Of a DNA stretch of 64,000 nt, positions 1-9,189 are shown in pieces. The translations under genes were made by a program, and so were the position numbers. The DNA comes from Corynebacterium auriscanis (GTDB taxonomy: Bacteria; Actinomycetota; Actinomycetes; Mycobacteriales; Mycobacteriaceae), in NCBI RefSeq assembly GCF_030408435.1, contig NZ_CP047046.1, positions 850,572-914,571 on the forward strand. The letters are read 5' to 3'. The notes below the pieces were generated by a model. That model saw nothing but the letters and a program-made list of their open reading frames with translations, had not been told where the DNA came from and made no database searches. The stretch's first letter is position 1. The number at the start of each line of letters is the position of its first letter.

Positions 1-152
1 TCGCCCAGCACCTCGCCATTCTCCAGCTGGTCGTGGTGGTTTTCTTTTGCCGACGCCACGCTGGACCCAGTCACGTTTCCCCCTAGGCTCTGGGCGAGCT
101 TCCGCTTGGTGTCCTCAGAAATTCCGCTGGTGGAGCCCTCGGCAGTAGACAT
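1..152 (-). CDS. Hypothetical protein, N-terminal part (runs off the left edge)
   Basis: Only the first 50 codons are inside the window. The start ATG (152-150) has an AAGGAG Shine-Dalgarno five bases upstream; a second ATG at 156 is too close to that site. The visible peptide begins MSTAEGSTSGISEDTKRK and is polar, Ser/Gly/Asn-rich, without a membrane segment or a motif I recognise. It is transcribed divergently from the alpha/beta hydrolase, with about 80 bases between the starts. Its codons carry one copy of the dispersed GGCGTCG + A-rich motif (CGACGCC at 51-57). No function can be assigned from this fragment. Confidence 0.6.
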   Translation of the reverse strand, partial: MSTAEGSTSGISEDTKRKLAQSLGGNVTGSSVASAKENHHDQLENGEVLG

Positions 153-232
153 GCATTCTCCTTATAACCCGGTTCGGGTGCATTAGAGTATTTGAGTCAA
201 AGATGTGCCGTTTATCTTAGCAAGGAGCAACC

Positions 233-1261
233 GTGCCGCAGGTATCCAAAACTCGTGGAGTAATGCGAGTGGTCAGGGCGTGGTGGCGTCGGTTCAAAAA
301 ACGGATGCGCAGCGCGGCCGACGAGGTGCCGGGGTTAACCAACGTCGACCACGTGCGATGGTTGCGCGCTGACGATGGGGCGAGGTTGCGGGTATTTGAG
401 GTCGAGGGGCAGGCTGCCGGCGCCGAGGGCGGGGTGAATGTGATTTATGCGCATGGGTTCACCCTCAGTGCGCAATCATGGTGCTTCCAAGTTCAGGCGC
501 TGCGCGGTGAACACACGATTGCCACGCAGTTGATACCGGACTTACGTGGGCACGCCGGTAGCGCCGGGGGACATGAGGCCCACCAGGAGCAGGTGATGCT
601 GGGGACCGACTTAACGGCGCGGGACTTGGTTCTGATAATTCGTCAGCTGGCTCCTCGGGGGCCGTTGGTGCTGGTGGGGCATTCGCTTGGGGTGATGACT
701 GTGTTGGGGGCGCTGCGGCACATGACGCCAGCGGAACGCGACCGCGTGCAGGGGATCGTTGTCGCCAACGGTGCTATCGACCCCTTTGCGGCGCGCGGAG
801 TGACTCGTATGCTGCGAGCGCTGCCCGTGCGAGCCATGCGTGCGGCCGGGCACCACACGCCCGCGTTTGCCGAAGGGGTCAAAGAGCGGGTTGAGTGGCT
901 GATCAAACCGGTTATTGCAGCGGCGGTGTACTACGGATCCCTAGAGCAAGGGAAATCCGCGCGCTATGACGTAGTAGATTTTCACGCACGCGAGATCGAA
1001 AGCGTGCCGATGCGTACGATCCTGGGTTACTTGGATGACCTCACTAGCCACGACGAACGCGATAGTGTGCCCTATCTGCGCACGATCCCCGGGGTCATCC
1101 TGGCAGGGTGCAACGACACGGTGGCCACGCCCGAGCAATCACGGATCATGGCAGAACTATGGCCGGCTGCGGAATTGCGTGAATTCGACGAAGCCGGCCA
1201 CATGTTGCCCGTGGAACGCCCGGAGGATGTGAATCGGGCGATCAGGGCCTGTTTGCGTTAG
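233..1261 (+). CDS. Alpha/beta hydrolase
   Basis: A 342-aa alpha/beta-hydrolase-fold protein. Visible elements are an HGFTLS oxyanion-type loop near residue 74, the nucleophile elbow GHSLG with Ser151, an acid candidate in [10 protein letters not shown] near residue 295, and the catalytic His in EAGHMLPVE near residue 324. The N-terminus is Arg/Lys-rich without a convincing signal peptide. The GTG start at 233 follows an AAGGAG site at 222-227. The substrate is unknown; esterase, lipase or C-C hydrolase are all possible. The TAG stop overlaps the stop codon of the convergent aceE gene, and no terminator hairpin separates them. Confidence 0.85.
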   Translation: MPQVSKTRGVMRVVRAWWRRFKKRMRSAADEVPGLTNVDHVRWLRADDGARLRVFEVEGQAAGAEGGVNVIYAHGFTLSAQSWCFQVQALRGEHTIATQLIPDLRGHAGSAGGHEAHQEQVMLGTDLTARDLVLIIRQLAPRGPLVLVGHSLGVMTVLGALRHMTPAERDRVQGIVVANGAIDPFAARGVTRMLRALPVRAMRAAGHHTPAFAEGVKERVEWLIKPVIAAAVYYGSLEQGKSARYDVVDFHAREIESVPMRTILGYLDDLTSHDERDSVPYLRTIPGVILAGCNDTVATPEQSRIMAELWPAAELREFDEAGHMLPVERPEDVNRAIRACLR

Positions 1262-4011
1262 ACCGCGGTGGGGTCATCTATCTGCAAGCGCTTGGCGGCT
1301 TCGCTGACCACTGAACGCTCGATCTTGCCTTCGCGAGCGAGACCGAGGAGGACGGCGACTGTGACGGACGCGGCGTCGATATTGAAGTATCGACGTGCGG
1401 CCTCGCGAGTGTCCGAGAAGCCGAATCCATCGGCCCCCAGTACCACGTACTCGCCGGGAACCCATTTGCGAATCTGCTCGGGAACACCGGTGGTGAAATC
1501 GGACACAGCGACGAACGGGCCCGTGGCATCTTGCAGAGTTTGCTGCAAGAATGGCACGCGGGGCTCTGCGGCGGGATCGCGAAGCTCTGCCAGCTCGGCT
1601 GCGTGGCCGTCACGCGCGAGTTCATTCCAACTGGTCACGGAATACACGTTGACGTTGACATCGTATTCGGCCAGCATTTGCTTGGCCTCGATGGCGGCCG
1701 ACATACCCACGCCCGAGGCCAGGATATTCGCGGTGAACTGCAGCTTCTCGGCCTCGCCAGAATCCGTCCGGCGGTCCGCAGGGGAGTACAAGTAGATCCC
1801 CTTGAGCAGGCCATCGACGTCTAAGTCCTCTGGCGCTGCAGGTTGATGCATCGGCTCGTTGTAGACGGTGAGGTAGTAAATGACGTTCTCGCCGCGCCCT
1901 TCGCCGTACATCCGATCGATTCCCTCGCGTGCGATGTAAGCGATCTCGTAGGCAAAGGCAGGGTCGTAGGAGACTACGGCTGGGTTCGTCGCCGCCAGCA
2001 GCGGGGAGTGCCCGTCCATGTGCTGCAGGCCCTCACCAGTCAGCGTGGTGCGACCGGCGGTGGCGCCGATGAGGAAACCACGGGCCATTTGATCGCCAGC
2101 TGCCCAGATTGAATCACCCGTGCGCTGAAAACCGAACATAGAGTAGAAGAGGTACAGTGGAATCATTGCCTCGCCGTGAGTGGCATAAGACGTGCCGGCA
2201 GCGATGAACGATGCCATCGAACCGGCTTCGTTGATGCCCTCGTGCAGGATCTGGCCCTCCGTGGACTCGCGGTAGGAGAGCATCAAGTCGTGATCCACCG
2301 GGGTGTAGTTCTGGCCGTGCGGGTTGTAAATCTTCAGCGTGGGGAACCAAGAATCCAATCCGAACGTGCGGGCCTCGTCGGGGATGATGGGTACCAGGCG
2401 TTTTTTGATCTCGTCGTCGCGCATCAAGTCCTTGAAGATGCGCACCAAGGCCATGGTGGTGGCGACCTCTTGTTTGCCTGAACCCTTGAGTGCGGATTTC
2501 AATGTTTCTACGCCGGGCACCTGCAGCGGCTTGTACGCCTCTCGGCGCTCGGGGAGGAACCCGCCCAGCTCTTTACGCCGATTGAGCATGTATTTGACTT
2601 CGTCCGAATCCGGTCCTGGGTTGTAGTAAGGGGGCAGGTACGGATCCTTCTCCAGCTCCTCATCGGTGATCGGCACACCCTGTTTGTCGCGGAAGAGTTT
2701 GAGGTCGTCGAGTGTGAGTTTCTTCATCTGGTGGGTGGCGTTTCGACCCTCGAAGTTGTGGCCCAGACCATACCCCTTGATGGTGTGCGCCAAGATGACC
2801 GTTGGTTGGTCCTTGGTTTCCAGTGCTTTCTTGTAGGCGGCGTAGATCTTACGGTAGTCATGACCGCCACGGCGTAGGTTCCAGATTTCCTCATCCGTCA
2901 TGTCCTCGACCAGCTTGGCTGCGCGTGGATCGCGGTTGAAGAAGTACTCGCGCACGTAAGCGCCGTCATTGGCCTTGAACGTCTGGAAATCGCCGTCGGG
3001 GGTCTTGTTCATTAGGTCGACCAGCACACCGTCGGTGTCTTTCTCCAGGAGGGCATCCCATTCGCGCCCCCAGACAACTTTGATGACATTCCATCCTGCG
3101 CCGCGGAAGAAACTCTCCAGCTCCTGAATGATCTTCGTGTTACCGCGAACCGGGCCGTCCAAACGCTGCAGGTTGCAGTTGATCACGAACGTGAGGTTGT
3201 CCAGATTATTCAACGCGGCGAACTGGATGAGGCCGCGCGATTCTGGCTCGTCCATCTCGCCGTCGCCGAGGAAGGCCCAGACGTGCTGGTCGGAAGTGTC
3301 CTTGAGCCCACGACCGTGGAGGTATTTGTTGAAGCGTGCCTGGTAGATCGCATCCATTGGGCCCAAGCCCATGGACACGGTCGGGAATTCCCAGAACTTC
3401 GGCATGCCGTGTGGGTGTGGGTAGGAAGGCAGGCCGTGCCCTGGCCGAGACGCTTCTTGGCGGAACCCGTCCAGATCCTCTTCATTCAAGCGGCCTTCCA
3501 AGTAGGCGCGGGCGTACATGCCTGGGGAGGCGTGGCCTTGGAAGAACACGTGGTCGCCACCGCCCGGGTGGTCTTTCCCGCGGAAGAAGTGGTTCAACCC
3601 CACCTCGTATAGTGGGGCAGCGCCGGCGTAGGTTGAAATGTGCCCGCCCACTCCGATGCCTGGGCGCTGCGCGCGGTGCACCATGATCGCGGCATTCCAG
3701 CGGATCCAGCGCCGGTAACGCTTTTCCATCTCTTCGTCGCCCGGGAAGTCCGGCTCCATCGTGGTGGGGATGGTGTTGACGTAGTCGGTGGACAGGAGGG
3801 GTGGCAGCGCCACTCGCTTGGCCGTTGCGCGCTCCAGTAGACGCAGCATGAGGTAGCGGCCACGTTCCGGTCCCGCTTCCTCCAGCAGGCCGTCCAGCGA
3901 ATCCATCCACTCTTGGGTTTCTTCGGGGTCGTGGTCTTTTAAGTACGACGCCACGCCGTCCCTGATTAGGGTGAAGTTACTGTCACGGGATTTCTGCTCG
4001 TCATCGGCCAT
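1258..4011 (-). CDS. aceE: Pyruvate dehydrogenase E1 component, homodimeric type
   Basis: A 917-aa homodimeric-type E1 that decarboxylates pyruvate with thiamine diphosphate and passes the acetyl group to lipoyl domains of E2. Recognisable stretches include [16 protein letters not shown] and the ThDP-binding region starting [12 protein letters not shown]. The chosen start (MADDEQKS) has AAGGAGG six bases upstream; an in-frame start 11 codons earlier would place that site inside the gene. In corynebacteria AceE works in a mixed PDH/ODH complex with a single E2; that E2 is also in this window at 47-49 kb, with lipA and lipB. The gene stands alone and ends by overlapping the hydrolase stop. Confidence 0.97.
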   Translation of the reverse strand: MADDEQKSRDSNFTLIRDGVASYLKDHDPEETQEWMDSLDGLLEEAGPERGRYLMLRLLERATAKRVALPPLLSTDYVNTIPTTMEPDFPGDEEMEKRYRRWIRWNAAIMVHRAQRPGIGVGGHISTYAGAAPLYEVGLNHFFRGKDHPGGGDHVFFQGHASPGMYARAYLEGRLNEEDLDGFRQEASRPGHGLPSYPHPHGMPKFWEFPTVSMGLGPMDAIYQARFNKYLHGRGLKDTSDQHVWAFLGDGEMDEPESRGLIQFAALNNLDNLTFVINCNLQRLDGPVRGNTKIIQELESFFRGAGWNVIKVVWGREWDALLEKDTDGVLVDLMNKTPDGDFQTFKANDGAYVREYFFNRDPRAAKLVEDMTDEEIWNLRRGGHDYRKIYAAYKKALETKDQPTVILAHTIKGYGLGHNFEGRNATHQMKKLTLDDLKLFRDKQGVPITDEELEKDPYLPPYYNPGPDSDEVKYMLNRRKELGGFLPERREAYKPLQVPGVETLKSALKGSGKQEVATTMALVRIFKDLMRDDEIKKRLVPIIPDEARTFGLDSWFPTLKIYNPHGQNYTPVDHDLMLSYRESTEGQILHEGINEAGSMASFIAAGTSYATHGEAMIPLYLFYSMFGFQRTGDSIWAAGDQMARGFLIGATAGRTTLTGEGLQHMDGHSPLLAATNPAVVSYDPAFAYEIAYIAREGIDRMYGEGRGENVIYYLTVYNEPMHQPAAPEDLDVDGLLKGIYLYSPADRRTDSGEAEKLQFTANILASGVGMSAAIEAKQMLAEYDVNVNVYSVTSWNELARDGHAAELAELRDPAAEPRVPFLQQTLQDATGPFVAVSDFTTGVPEQIRKWVPGEYVVLGADGFGFSDTREAARRYFNIDAASVTVAVLLGLAREGKIERSVVSEAAKRLQIDDPTAV

Positions 4012-4316
4012 GTTGCAGCCCTCCTTGTAGGAATCGGTCGGCACTGGGTCGGGGTGGCCCGGTGCCCGCAGTACACACCTTCCGAACTTACAACTAAAAA
4101 CCGAGACGTGTCTTGGGTGGATATAGAGGTATAACCAGATCAGTTGGGATCACGCCGATTTTGGGCATGCTGGAACATTCCCGGTGCAAATGTCCCCGAT
4201 TGTGTTAATTTCAATGGAAGTGGTTGCCATGGGCGTGGCCGTGTTCGATGAACGTGGTGGCGTCGGTAACCAAAAGAACAAAAAGTAGTGCAACGAAGGA
4301 AAGGTAATAAACCACT
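4012..4316. other. Divergent intergenic region between aceE and the DUF3052 gene
   Basis: About 305 bases with no plausible gene. It must hold both promoters. AT-rich stretches at 4131-4145 (minus-strand -10 candidates for aceE) and around 4203-4212 (plus strand) are the best positions, but no -35/-10 pair is clear. One copy of the dispersed GGCGTCG + A-rich motif starts at 4259, just before the DUF3052 Shine-Dalgarno (GAAGGAAAGG near 4296). I see no GlxR-type TGTGA-N6-TCACA palindrome. Confidence 0.5.
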
Positions 4317-4775
4317 GTGGGTAACGCCCCTGGATCAGCCGTCGACAAGGCGGATGCCATGGACCAAGGTCAGGCAGGCCACGACTGGGCGGCTGTGTTG
4401 AGTATTTCGTCCGATGATGTCGTTCAGGAACTCGGATGGGATGAGGATTGCGACTCGTCCATCAGTGAGGGAGTTGAAGACGCTTTGGGGGAGGCGCTGC
4501 TGGATTTCGACACCGATGAGGTGGTGGACGTTGTGCTGCTGTGGTGGCGCGCGGACGACGGTGACCTTGTGGATGGGCTCGTGGATGCAACACGCAACCT
4601 CAGTGATGACGGTCGTATCTGGTTGCTCACACCCGCGCCAGGTAAAAGTGGTGCGCTCGAGCCCGCAGACGTAGCCGAATCCGCGCAGTTGGCTGGCATG
4701 GTTCAGACCAAATCTGATCGTTTTGGAAACTGGCAAGGCGCATGTCTTGTTAACCGCGGTTACAAAAAGCAGTAG
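4317..4775 (+). CDS. DUF3052 family protein
   Basis: A 152-aa acidic cytoplasmic protein. The core VVQELGWDEDCD, then DEVVDVVLLWWRADDGDLVD and IWLLTP, is characteristic of the actinobacterial DUF3052 family (Rv2239c in M. tuberculosis, which also lies beside aceE). The Trp/Asp-rich segments and lack of catalytic residues suggest a binding or regulatory role, but function is unknown. GTG start at 4317 after a GAAGGAAAGG site. It is divergent from aceE and followed by tRNA-Val about 80 bases later. Confidence 0.85.
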   Translation: MGNAPGSAVDKADAMDQGQAGHDWAAVLSISSDDVVQELGWDEDCDSSISEGVEDALGEALLDFDTDEVVDVVLLWWRADDGDLVDGLVDATRNLSDDGRIWLLTPAPGKSGALEPADVAESAQLAGMVQTKSDRFGNWQGACLVNRGYKKQ

Positions 4776-4858
4776 CGTTGAGGAAGGCCTCGAAAAAGCG
4801 TTTCTGACCAGCGGTTTGGTTAAGTGTGTAGGTATCGTGTTAGGGTAATACCTGCTTC

Positions 4859-4931
4859 GCGCCTTTAGCTCAGCTGGAAGAGCAGCTGGTTTACACCCAG
4901 CAGGTCGGCGGTTCGAACCCGTCAGGGCGCA
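4859..4931 (+). tRNA. tRNA-Val (anticodon TAC)
   Basis: A full cloverleaf can be drawn. The acceptor stem pairs GCGCCTT (4859-4865) with AGGGCGC (4924-4930) and is followed by discriminator A. D-arm GCTC/GAGC; anticodon stem GCTGG/CCAGC with loop TTTACAC (anticodon TAC, reading GTA); T-arm with TTCGAAC. No CCA is encoded. A Rho-independent terminator follows within 15 bases. Confidence 0.95.
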
Positions 4932-4943
4932 CAATGATGAAGA

Positions 4944-4977
4944 AACCCCATCGGTACACAATGTGGCCGGTGGGGTT
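4944..4977 (+). terminator. Rho-independent terminator after tRNA-Val
   Basis: An 11-bp stem (AACCCCATCGG with CCGGTGGGGTT, one G-T pair) is followed by CGTTTTCG. It lies directly after the tRNA and 38 bases before the SURF1 start. Confidence 0.8.
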
Positions 4978-5015
4978 CGTTTTCGTCTGAACGCGGTATT
5001 GCAGGTGCGCATAGA

Positions 5016-5987
5016 GTGGAACAGGTGAACCAAGTGGCAGCGACAGATGGTAAAAGCACCCAGCGGGCAGGGTGGAAAGTGTTTCTCACTCCTAGTTGGA
5101 TTGCCATTGCGATTCTGGTGTTGATGTTCACCTATTTCGCGTTTTCATTCCTTGCGCCGTGGCAATTGGGGAAGGGTGAGCGTAAGAGCGAAACTAATCA
5201 TCGACTGCAGGCGGCCTTAGAGCACGATCCAGTTCCCGCCGGAGAAGTACTACCCGACGAAGGCCCCGTGGGCACTGACAAGGAGTGGACACACGTATCC
5301 CTCCAGGGGCAGTTCGAACCCGCCAAGGAGGTGTTGCTCCACAATCGGCCTGTGGATTCCAATCCCGCTTTCCAGCTGCTCACTCCGTTTAAGACCACAG
5401 ACGGGCTGACGGTCTTAGTGAACCGCGGGTGGATCCCCCCAGCCGAGGGCGTGAAAGCCGTCGATATTCCAGCGCCGCCGACGGGGCAACGTACTGTCAC
5501 CGGCTTCGTTCGACTGGGTGAAGGCAGTACCTCTGATGTGGTAAATGCTGACGGTGTACCACAAACTCAGGTGATCAACACGAGCACCATCGGCAAGGCG
5601 CAAGGAATCGAACTAGCCCACGATTACGTGCAATTGGATGCTGAAAGCTTGAATGCCATGAATGAGGCAACAGGGAATGAGGCAACAGGTAGCGGGGACA
5701 ACAAGCCTCGGCCCATTCCGCTACCGCAGTTGGATAATGGCCCGCACCTGTCTTACGGCATTCAGTGGATCGCGTTTGGCATCCTTGCGCCCATCGGGTT
5801 GGCTTGGGCGATTCGCAACGAATGGCGCGAACGTAAATTGGAAGAAAAGGATCGGGCAGCCGCGGTTGCACCGGAAACCGCCGAGCCAAACCAATTGGTC
5901 GATCGATATGGCCGCCAGCGCACGCACCTCGGAGATAGGTCGGGCTTTGGCGGGCGTAGTAAAAACAATGGTGGCGAGCGCTTCTAG
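5016..5987 (+). CDS. SURF1 family protein (cytochrome oxidase biogenesis)
   Basis: A 323-aa membrane protein with the SURF1 layout: a transmembrane helix at about residues 28-50 (IAIAILVLMFTYFAFSFLAPWQLG), a large extracytoplasmic domain containing EWTHVSLQGQF and VLVNRGWIPP, and a second helix near residue 245 (YGIQWIAFGILAPIGLAWAI). SURF1 proteins assist cytochrome c oxidase assembly. The C-terminal tail is charged and cytoplasmic. A short peptide repeat (NEATGNEATG) lies before helix 2. The start is uncertain: GTG codons at 5016, 5025 and 5034 all have weak ribosome sites. M. tuberculosis Rv2235 is in the same position. The stop overlaps that of the convergent phosphatase gene. Confidence 0.88.
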   Translation: MEQVNQVAATDGKSTQRAGWKVFLTPSWIAIAILVLMFTYFAFSFLAPWQLGKGERKSETNHRLQAALEHDPVPAGEVLPDEGPVGTDKEWTHVSLQGQFEPAKEVLLHNRPVDSNPAFQLLTPFKTTDGLTVLVNRGWIPPAEGVKAVDIPAPPTGQRTVTGFVRLGEGSTSDVVNADGVPQTQVINTSTIGKAQGIELAHDYVQLDAESLNAMNEATGNEATGSGDNKPRPIPLPQLDNGPHLSYGIQWIAFGILAPIGLAWAIRNEWRERKLEEKDRAAAVAPETAEPNQLVDRYGRQRTHLGDRSGFGGRSKNNGGERF

Positions 5988-6478
5988 GCGCCAACTTCCA
6001 CCTGCTTGCGAACGAAATTGGTGATGCCAGGCAACGCGTTGTTGATTTCAAAGGCAGTGGTGGCAAACCCGCTCTCGGGGCCATAATATGGGTCATCTAC
6101 TTCTGGGGCATTGTGGTCATCGATCTCCCCGGTATGGCTGGCCGGATCGAATGCGCGGAATAGATAGATCTTGTGCGGATCCACACCGTTATCGATCAGT
6201 CCGCTGACGTGCCCATGATCCATCGCCAGGAACATGTCGGCATCCGCGTGTTCCGGACCGAATTGCGCGGCCACATGGGCAGTGCCATCATAACCATCCT
6301 GCTTGAGCTGTGCCACAGCGCGCCGGTCGGCACCGTCACCGACGTGCCAACCGCCCAGTCCGCATGAGTTCAAATCCACGGCATCGGCTAGACCTGCTTG
6401 CTCTAGGGCGGAGCGCAACATGACTTCGCCCATGGGGGATCGGCATATATTTCCCGTACACACAACAGAAATCTTCAT
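5984..6478 (-). CDS. ptpA: Low-molecular-weight protein-tyrosine phosphatase
   Basis: A 164-aa LMW-PTP. The N-terminal P-loop is VVCTGNICRSPMGE, giving C7-X5-R13, the catalytic Cys-Arg signature of the family; the general-acid Asp is expected in the EVDDPYYG segment near the C-terminus. This is the positional counterpart of M. tuberculosis PtpA (Rv2234), next to SURF1 and a HAD protein as here. The HAD gene lies just upstream on the same strand (14-base gap), so the two are probably co-transcribed. Substrates here are unknown. The name is by synteny and family. Confidence 0.9.
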   Translation of the reverse strand: MKISVVCTGNICRSPMGEVMLRSALEQAGLADAVDLNSCGLGGWHVGDGADRRAVAQLKQDGYDGTAHVAAQFGPEHADADMFLAMDHGHVSGLIDNGVDPHKIYLFRAFDPASHTGEIDDHNAPEVDDPYYGPESGFATTAFEINNALPGITNFVRKQVEVGA

Positions 6479-6492
6479 ATTTAAAACACTAC

Positions 6493-7161
6493 CTAGCGCG
6501 CCAGGTCCGCCAATTGCTCAGGCGTGGCCACCACGAAATCGGCCTGCGCGCGCTCCTCATCGCTGCCGTATCCCCACTCCACGAGGGCAACGGGGATACC
6601 GTAGTGACGTGCCCCCTCGATATCGTGAATGCGATCGCCCACCATGAGTAACTGCTGCGGGGCGGGCATCGCCCATCCCTGCTCGCGGCTGAGCTTCTGT
6701 AGTTCCCGCAGCGCAAACTCAACGACCTCGGCCTTCGCCCGGCGCGAGCCATCATCGCTGGCGGTGGCGATCACATCGAAATACTCGAGCATTCCAAAGT
6801 GTTGCAGTAGGCGAACCGCCGAGGATTCCGACTTGCTGGTTGCCGTACTCAAAACGCAACCAGCAGCTTTCCACTGTGCCAGCAGTTTCTTCATGCCGGG
6901 AAACTCTGCGGCCTGTTTCCACCCGACGGTCCGTTGGTGTACGAGATACGAATCCAACGTGGCGTCGAGTAAAGAGCCCTCTAACCCTAGCGACCGCATA
7001 GTCTCCACCATCGGCGGACCGGGAATGCGGCGAGTGAAGTCCTCGTTTGGAGCCGGAATGCCGTTGTCCGCGAGGGCGTGCAGAAAACTGGCGCGGATAC
7101 CGGGGTAGGAATCGGTGAGTGTACCGTCGACGTCAATAAGCAGAACTTTTGGATCCTTCAC
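6493..7161 (-). CDS. HAD-family hydrolase (position of M. tuberculosis PtkA)
   Basis: A 222-aa haloacid-dehalogenase-like protein of the Gph/beta-phosphoglucomutase subclass. Motif I is DVDGTLTDS (D10, D12), motif II STATSKSE, the motif III Lys lies in RRAKAEVVEF, and motif IV is MVGDRIHDIEGA. I chose the GTG at 7161 because motif I follows directly; the longer upstream frame only mirrors the divergent NIF3 gene. No Shine-Dalgarno is evident, so translation may be leaderless. In M. tuberculosis the gene in this place, PtkA, is a HAD protein reported to phosphorylate PtpA. Whether this shorter protein has that activity is inference. A copy of the dispersed GGCGTCG motif lies inside it (6961). 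Confidence 0.88.
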   Translation of the reverse strand: MKDPKVLLIDVDGTLTDSYPGIRASFLHALADNGIPAPNEDFTRRIPGPPMVETMRSLGLEGSLLDATLDSYLVHQRTVGWKQAAEFPGMKKLLAQWKAAGCVLSTATSKSESSAVRLLQHFGMLEYFDVIATASDDGSRRAKAEVVEFALRELQKLSREQGWAMPAPQQLLMVGDRIHDIEGARHYGIPVALVEWGYGSDEERAQADFVVATPEQLADLAR

Positions 7162-7252
7162 GCTGTCAAGTGTGCATGACGGGGCCGTCGCGGTGTCTGT
7201 GTTCTCGCTAGGGTGGGGGTGGAACAAGCTATGGGAAAGGACTATCCACCAG

Positions 7253-8419
7253 ATGACCCCGCAGAAGAATCCAGGCAACACCACCGTTGCCGACGTGGTT
7301 TCGGCCATGGACCAGGCATACCCGCCGCACTTGGCCGAGGATTGGGACCGGGTCGGCCTGATCTGCGGGGATCCGGAGGCAGCGGTTGATCGTGTGGCGT
7401 TCGCGTTGGATTGTACTGATGCGGTTGCCCAGCGCGCGATCGACAGCGGCGCGCAGATGCTGGTTGTCCACCACCCATTGCTGCTGCGCGGGGTGAATTC
7501 CGTGGCAGCCAACACCCCCAAAGGGCGCGTGATTCACCAGCTGCTCACCAACGGGATCGCACTGTTTGCCGCGCACACCAATGCGGATTCCGCCCGCCCG
7601 GGTGTGAATGACAAACTGGCCGAGCTGCTGGGCGTGCACCCCGGCCGTCCGCTGCGCCCCATCGAAGAGTCACTGGATAAGTGGGGTTTCACGGTACCTA
7701 TTACCGACGCCCCCACGGTCAAAGCCGCCGTTTTTGCAGCAGGGGCTGGCAATGTGGGCGAGTACGAGAAGGCGTGTTTTGAGTATCCGGTCACCGGGCA
7801 GTTCGCTCCGACAGATAGCGCCAATCCACATATCGGCCGCGCCGGGGGCGGGTTGGAGACCGTGGAGGAATTGCGTGTGGAGTTCGTAGCACCCCGGCGG
7901 ATTCGGGAAAAGGTGCGGCGGGCGTTGCTCGATGCACACCCATATGAAGAGGTAGCCTATGACGTTGTAGATTCCCACACTGGCCCAGCGGATCAGGGTA
8001 TTGGCCGTGTAGGCGAATTGGATACTCCTATGACTTTGCACGAATTCACCGTGCGGGTGGCCGAGCGCCTGCCGCAGACCAGGTGGGGTGTGCGCGCAGC
8101 TGGCGACCCGGGCACGATGATCCGCACCGTGGCCGTGGCAAGTGGAGCGGGGGATAGCTTCCTCACCCAGGTTGCGGGAATGGACGTGGATTGCTTCGTG
8201 ACGAGCGACCTGCGCCATCACCCTGTGGATGAGCATTTGCGGATGGGTGGCTGCCCGGTAATTGATACTGCACACTGGGCATCGGAGTTTCCGTGGTGTG
8301 AGCAGGCTGCCGACGTTGTAGAGAGGGAAACGAACGTCACCACTACTGTCATCGATATCCGCACTGATCCATGGACAGTGCATGTGGGAGGAAGCTGGAA
8401 TGAGAGGAATCCGGGATGA
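7253..8419 (+). CDS. NIF3/DUF34-type metal-binding protein
   Basis: A 388-aa NIF3-like protein. The family is widespread and binds two metals; a GTP cyclohydrolase I type 2-like label is common but not proven. Metal ligands are visible in LVVHHPLLLRG, in FAAHTNAD, and in the C-terminal CFVTSDLRHHPVDEH and VIDTAHWASE. Its length fits members with an inserted PII-like middle domain (DAHPYEEVAYDVV). The start ATG (7253) has GGAAAGGA about 12 bases upstream. Its last four bases (ATGA) overlap the start of the zinc-ribbon gene, so the two are translationally coupled. M. tuberculosis has the same pair (Rv2230c-Rv2229c). Confidence 0.92.
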   Translation: MTPQKNPGNTTVADVVSAMDQAYPPHLAEDWDRVGLICGDPEAAVDRVAFALDCTDAVAQRAIDSGAQMLVVHHPLLLRGVNSVAANTPKGRVIHQLLTNGIALFAAHTNADSARPGVNDKLAELLGVHPGRPLRPIEESLDKWGFTVPITDAPTVKAAVFAAGAGNVGEYEKACFEYPVTGQFAPTDSANPHIGRAGGGLETVEELRVEFVAPRRIREKVRRALLDAHPYEEVAYDVVDSHTGPADQGIGRVGELDTPMTLHEFTVRVAERLPQTRWGVRAAGDPGTMIRTVAVASGAGDSFLTQVAGMDVDCFVTSDLRHHPVDEHLRMGGCPVIDTAHWASEFPWCEQAADVVERETNVTTTVIDIRTDPWTVHVGGSWNERNPG

Positions 8420-9132
8420 AGTGCACAGCTAAAGACCGAGAAGCGCTGCTGATTCTGGCCCGAGATTCGGAGAAGGAATCTATCTTGGAGGCGCGATTGG
8501 ACTCGCTGCCTGAGCGCCACCGGGTGGACGAGCTGGAAGCAGAGCTGCGTGAACAGCGGGAACGCGAGGTGCGCACTCGGGCGAACCATCGAGAACACCG
8601 TGCTAGCGAGCACCGGCTGCGGCAAGACATAGCGAAGCTGCGCGCGCGGGCGAAGGCGAATACGGATGCCTTGAGTGCGGAGACCGACCGAGAAAAGCGG
8701 AAAGACCTTAAGCATGACCTGCGCAGCACTAGGGTGCGCCTTGATGCCTTGGAGAATCAATTGGGGCGCGTGGAGCGCGTGGCGGAGTGTTTCAGCCATG
8801 AGGACAACGTAGAAGCCGGCCCCGATATCGCACAGGCACGCGAAGAGCTGCAACGAGCGGAAAATGCGGTTAAGGCCGACTTAGACGCCGTGCGTGCCAG
8901 GATCGCGCGGGCCAAAAGCGACTTGGCACCCCAGGTCTTGGCAGCTTATGAGAGCCAGTTGGAAGAACACGGTGTGGGCGTGGCTGAACTCAAGGGGGTG
9001 ACCTGCCAAGGGTGCTTCATGGAGCTGGACCCCATGAGCATGAAGGAATTCCGCACGACGGGTCTTGATCATTTACTGCGCTGCCCCGAGTGCAATGTGT
9101 TTTTGGTTCAGCCCACGGAGAAAACTTCCTAA
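8416..9132 (+). CDS. Coiled-coil zinc-ribbon protein (Rv2229c family)
   Basis: A 238-aa protein. Residues about 10-175 are a highly charged alpha-helical coiled coil, followed by a C-terminal zinc ribbon with two CxxC pairs (TCQGC and RCPEC). This is the actinobacterial Rv2229c family (C4-type zinc ribbon), whose role is not established. The start ATG overlaps the NIF3 stop (ATGA). The RNase H/phosphatase fusion follows 57 bases later. Confidence 0.9.
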   Translation: MKCTAKDREALLILARDSEKESILEARLDSLPERHRVDELEAELREQREREVRTRANHREHRASEHRLRQDIAKLRARAKANTDALSAETDREKRKDLKHDLRSTRVRLDALENQLGRVERVAECFSHEDNVEAGPDIAQAREELQRAENAVKADLDAVRARIARAKSDLAPQVLAAYESQLEEHGVGVAELKGVTCQGCFMELDPMSMKEFRTTGLDHLLRCPECNVFLVQPTEKTS

Positions 9133-9189
9133 CCCGGCGCGGTAGTCTTTCCCAATAGTTATTTCGTTCACGAAAGGGGTACCTTCACC

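Noticed and set aside
7162..7521. N-terminal extension of the HAD protein
   Set aside because: It is antisense to the NIF3 coding start, low in family similarity, and motif I begins normally after GTG 7161.
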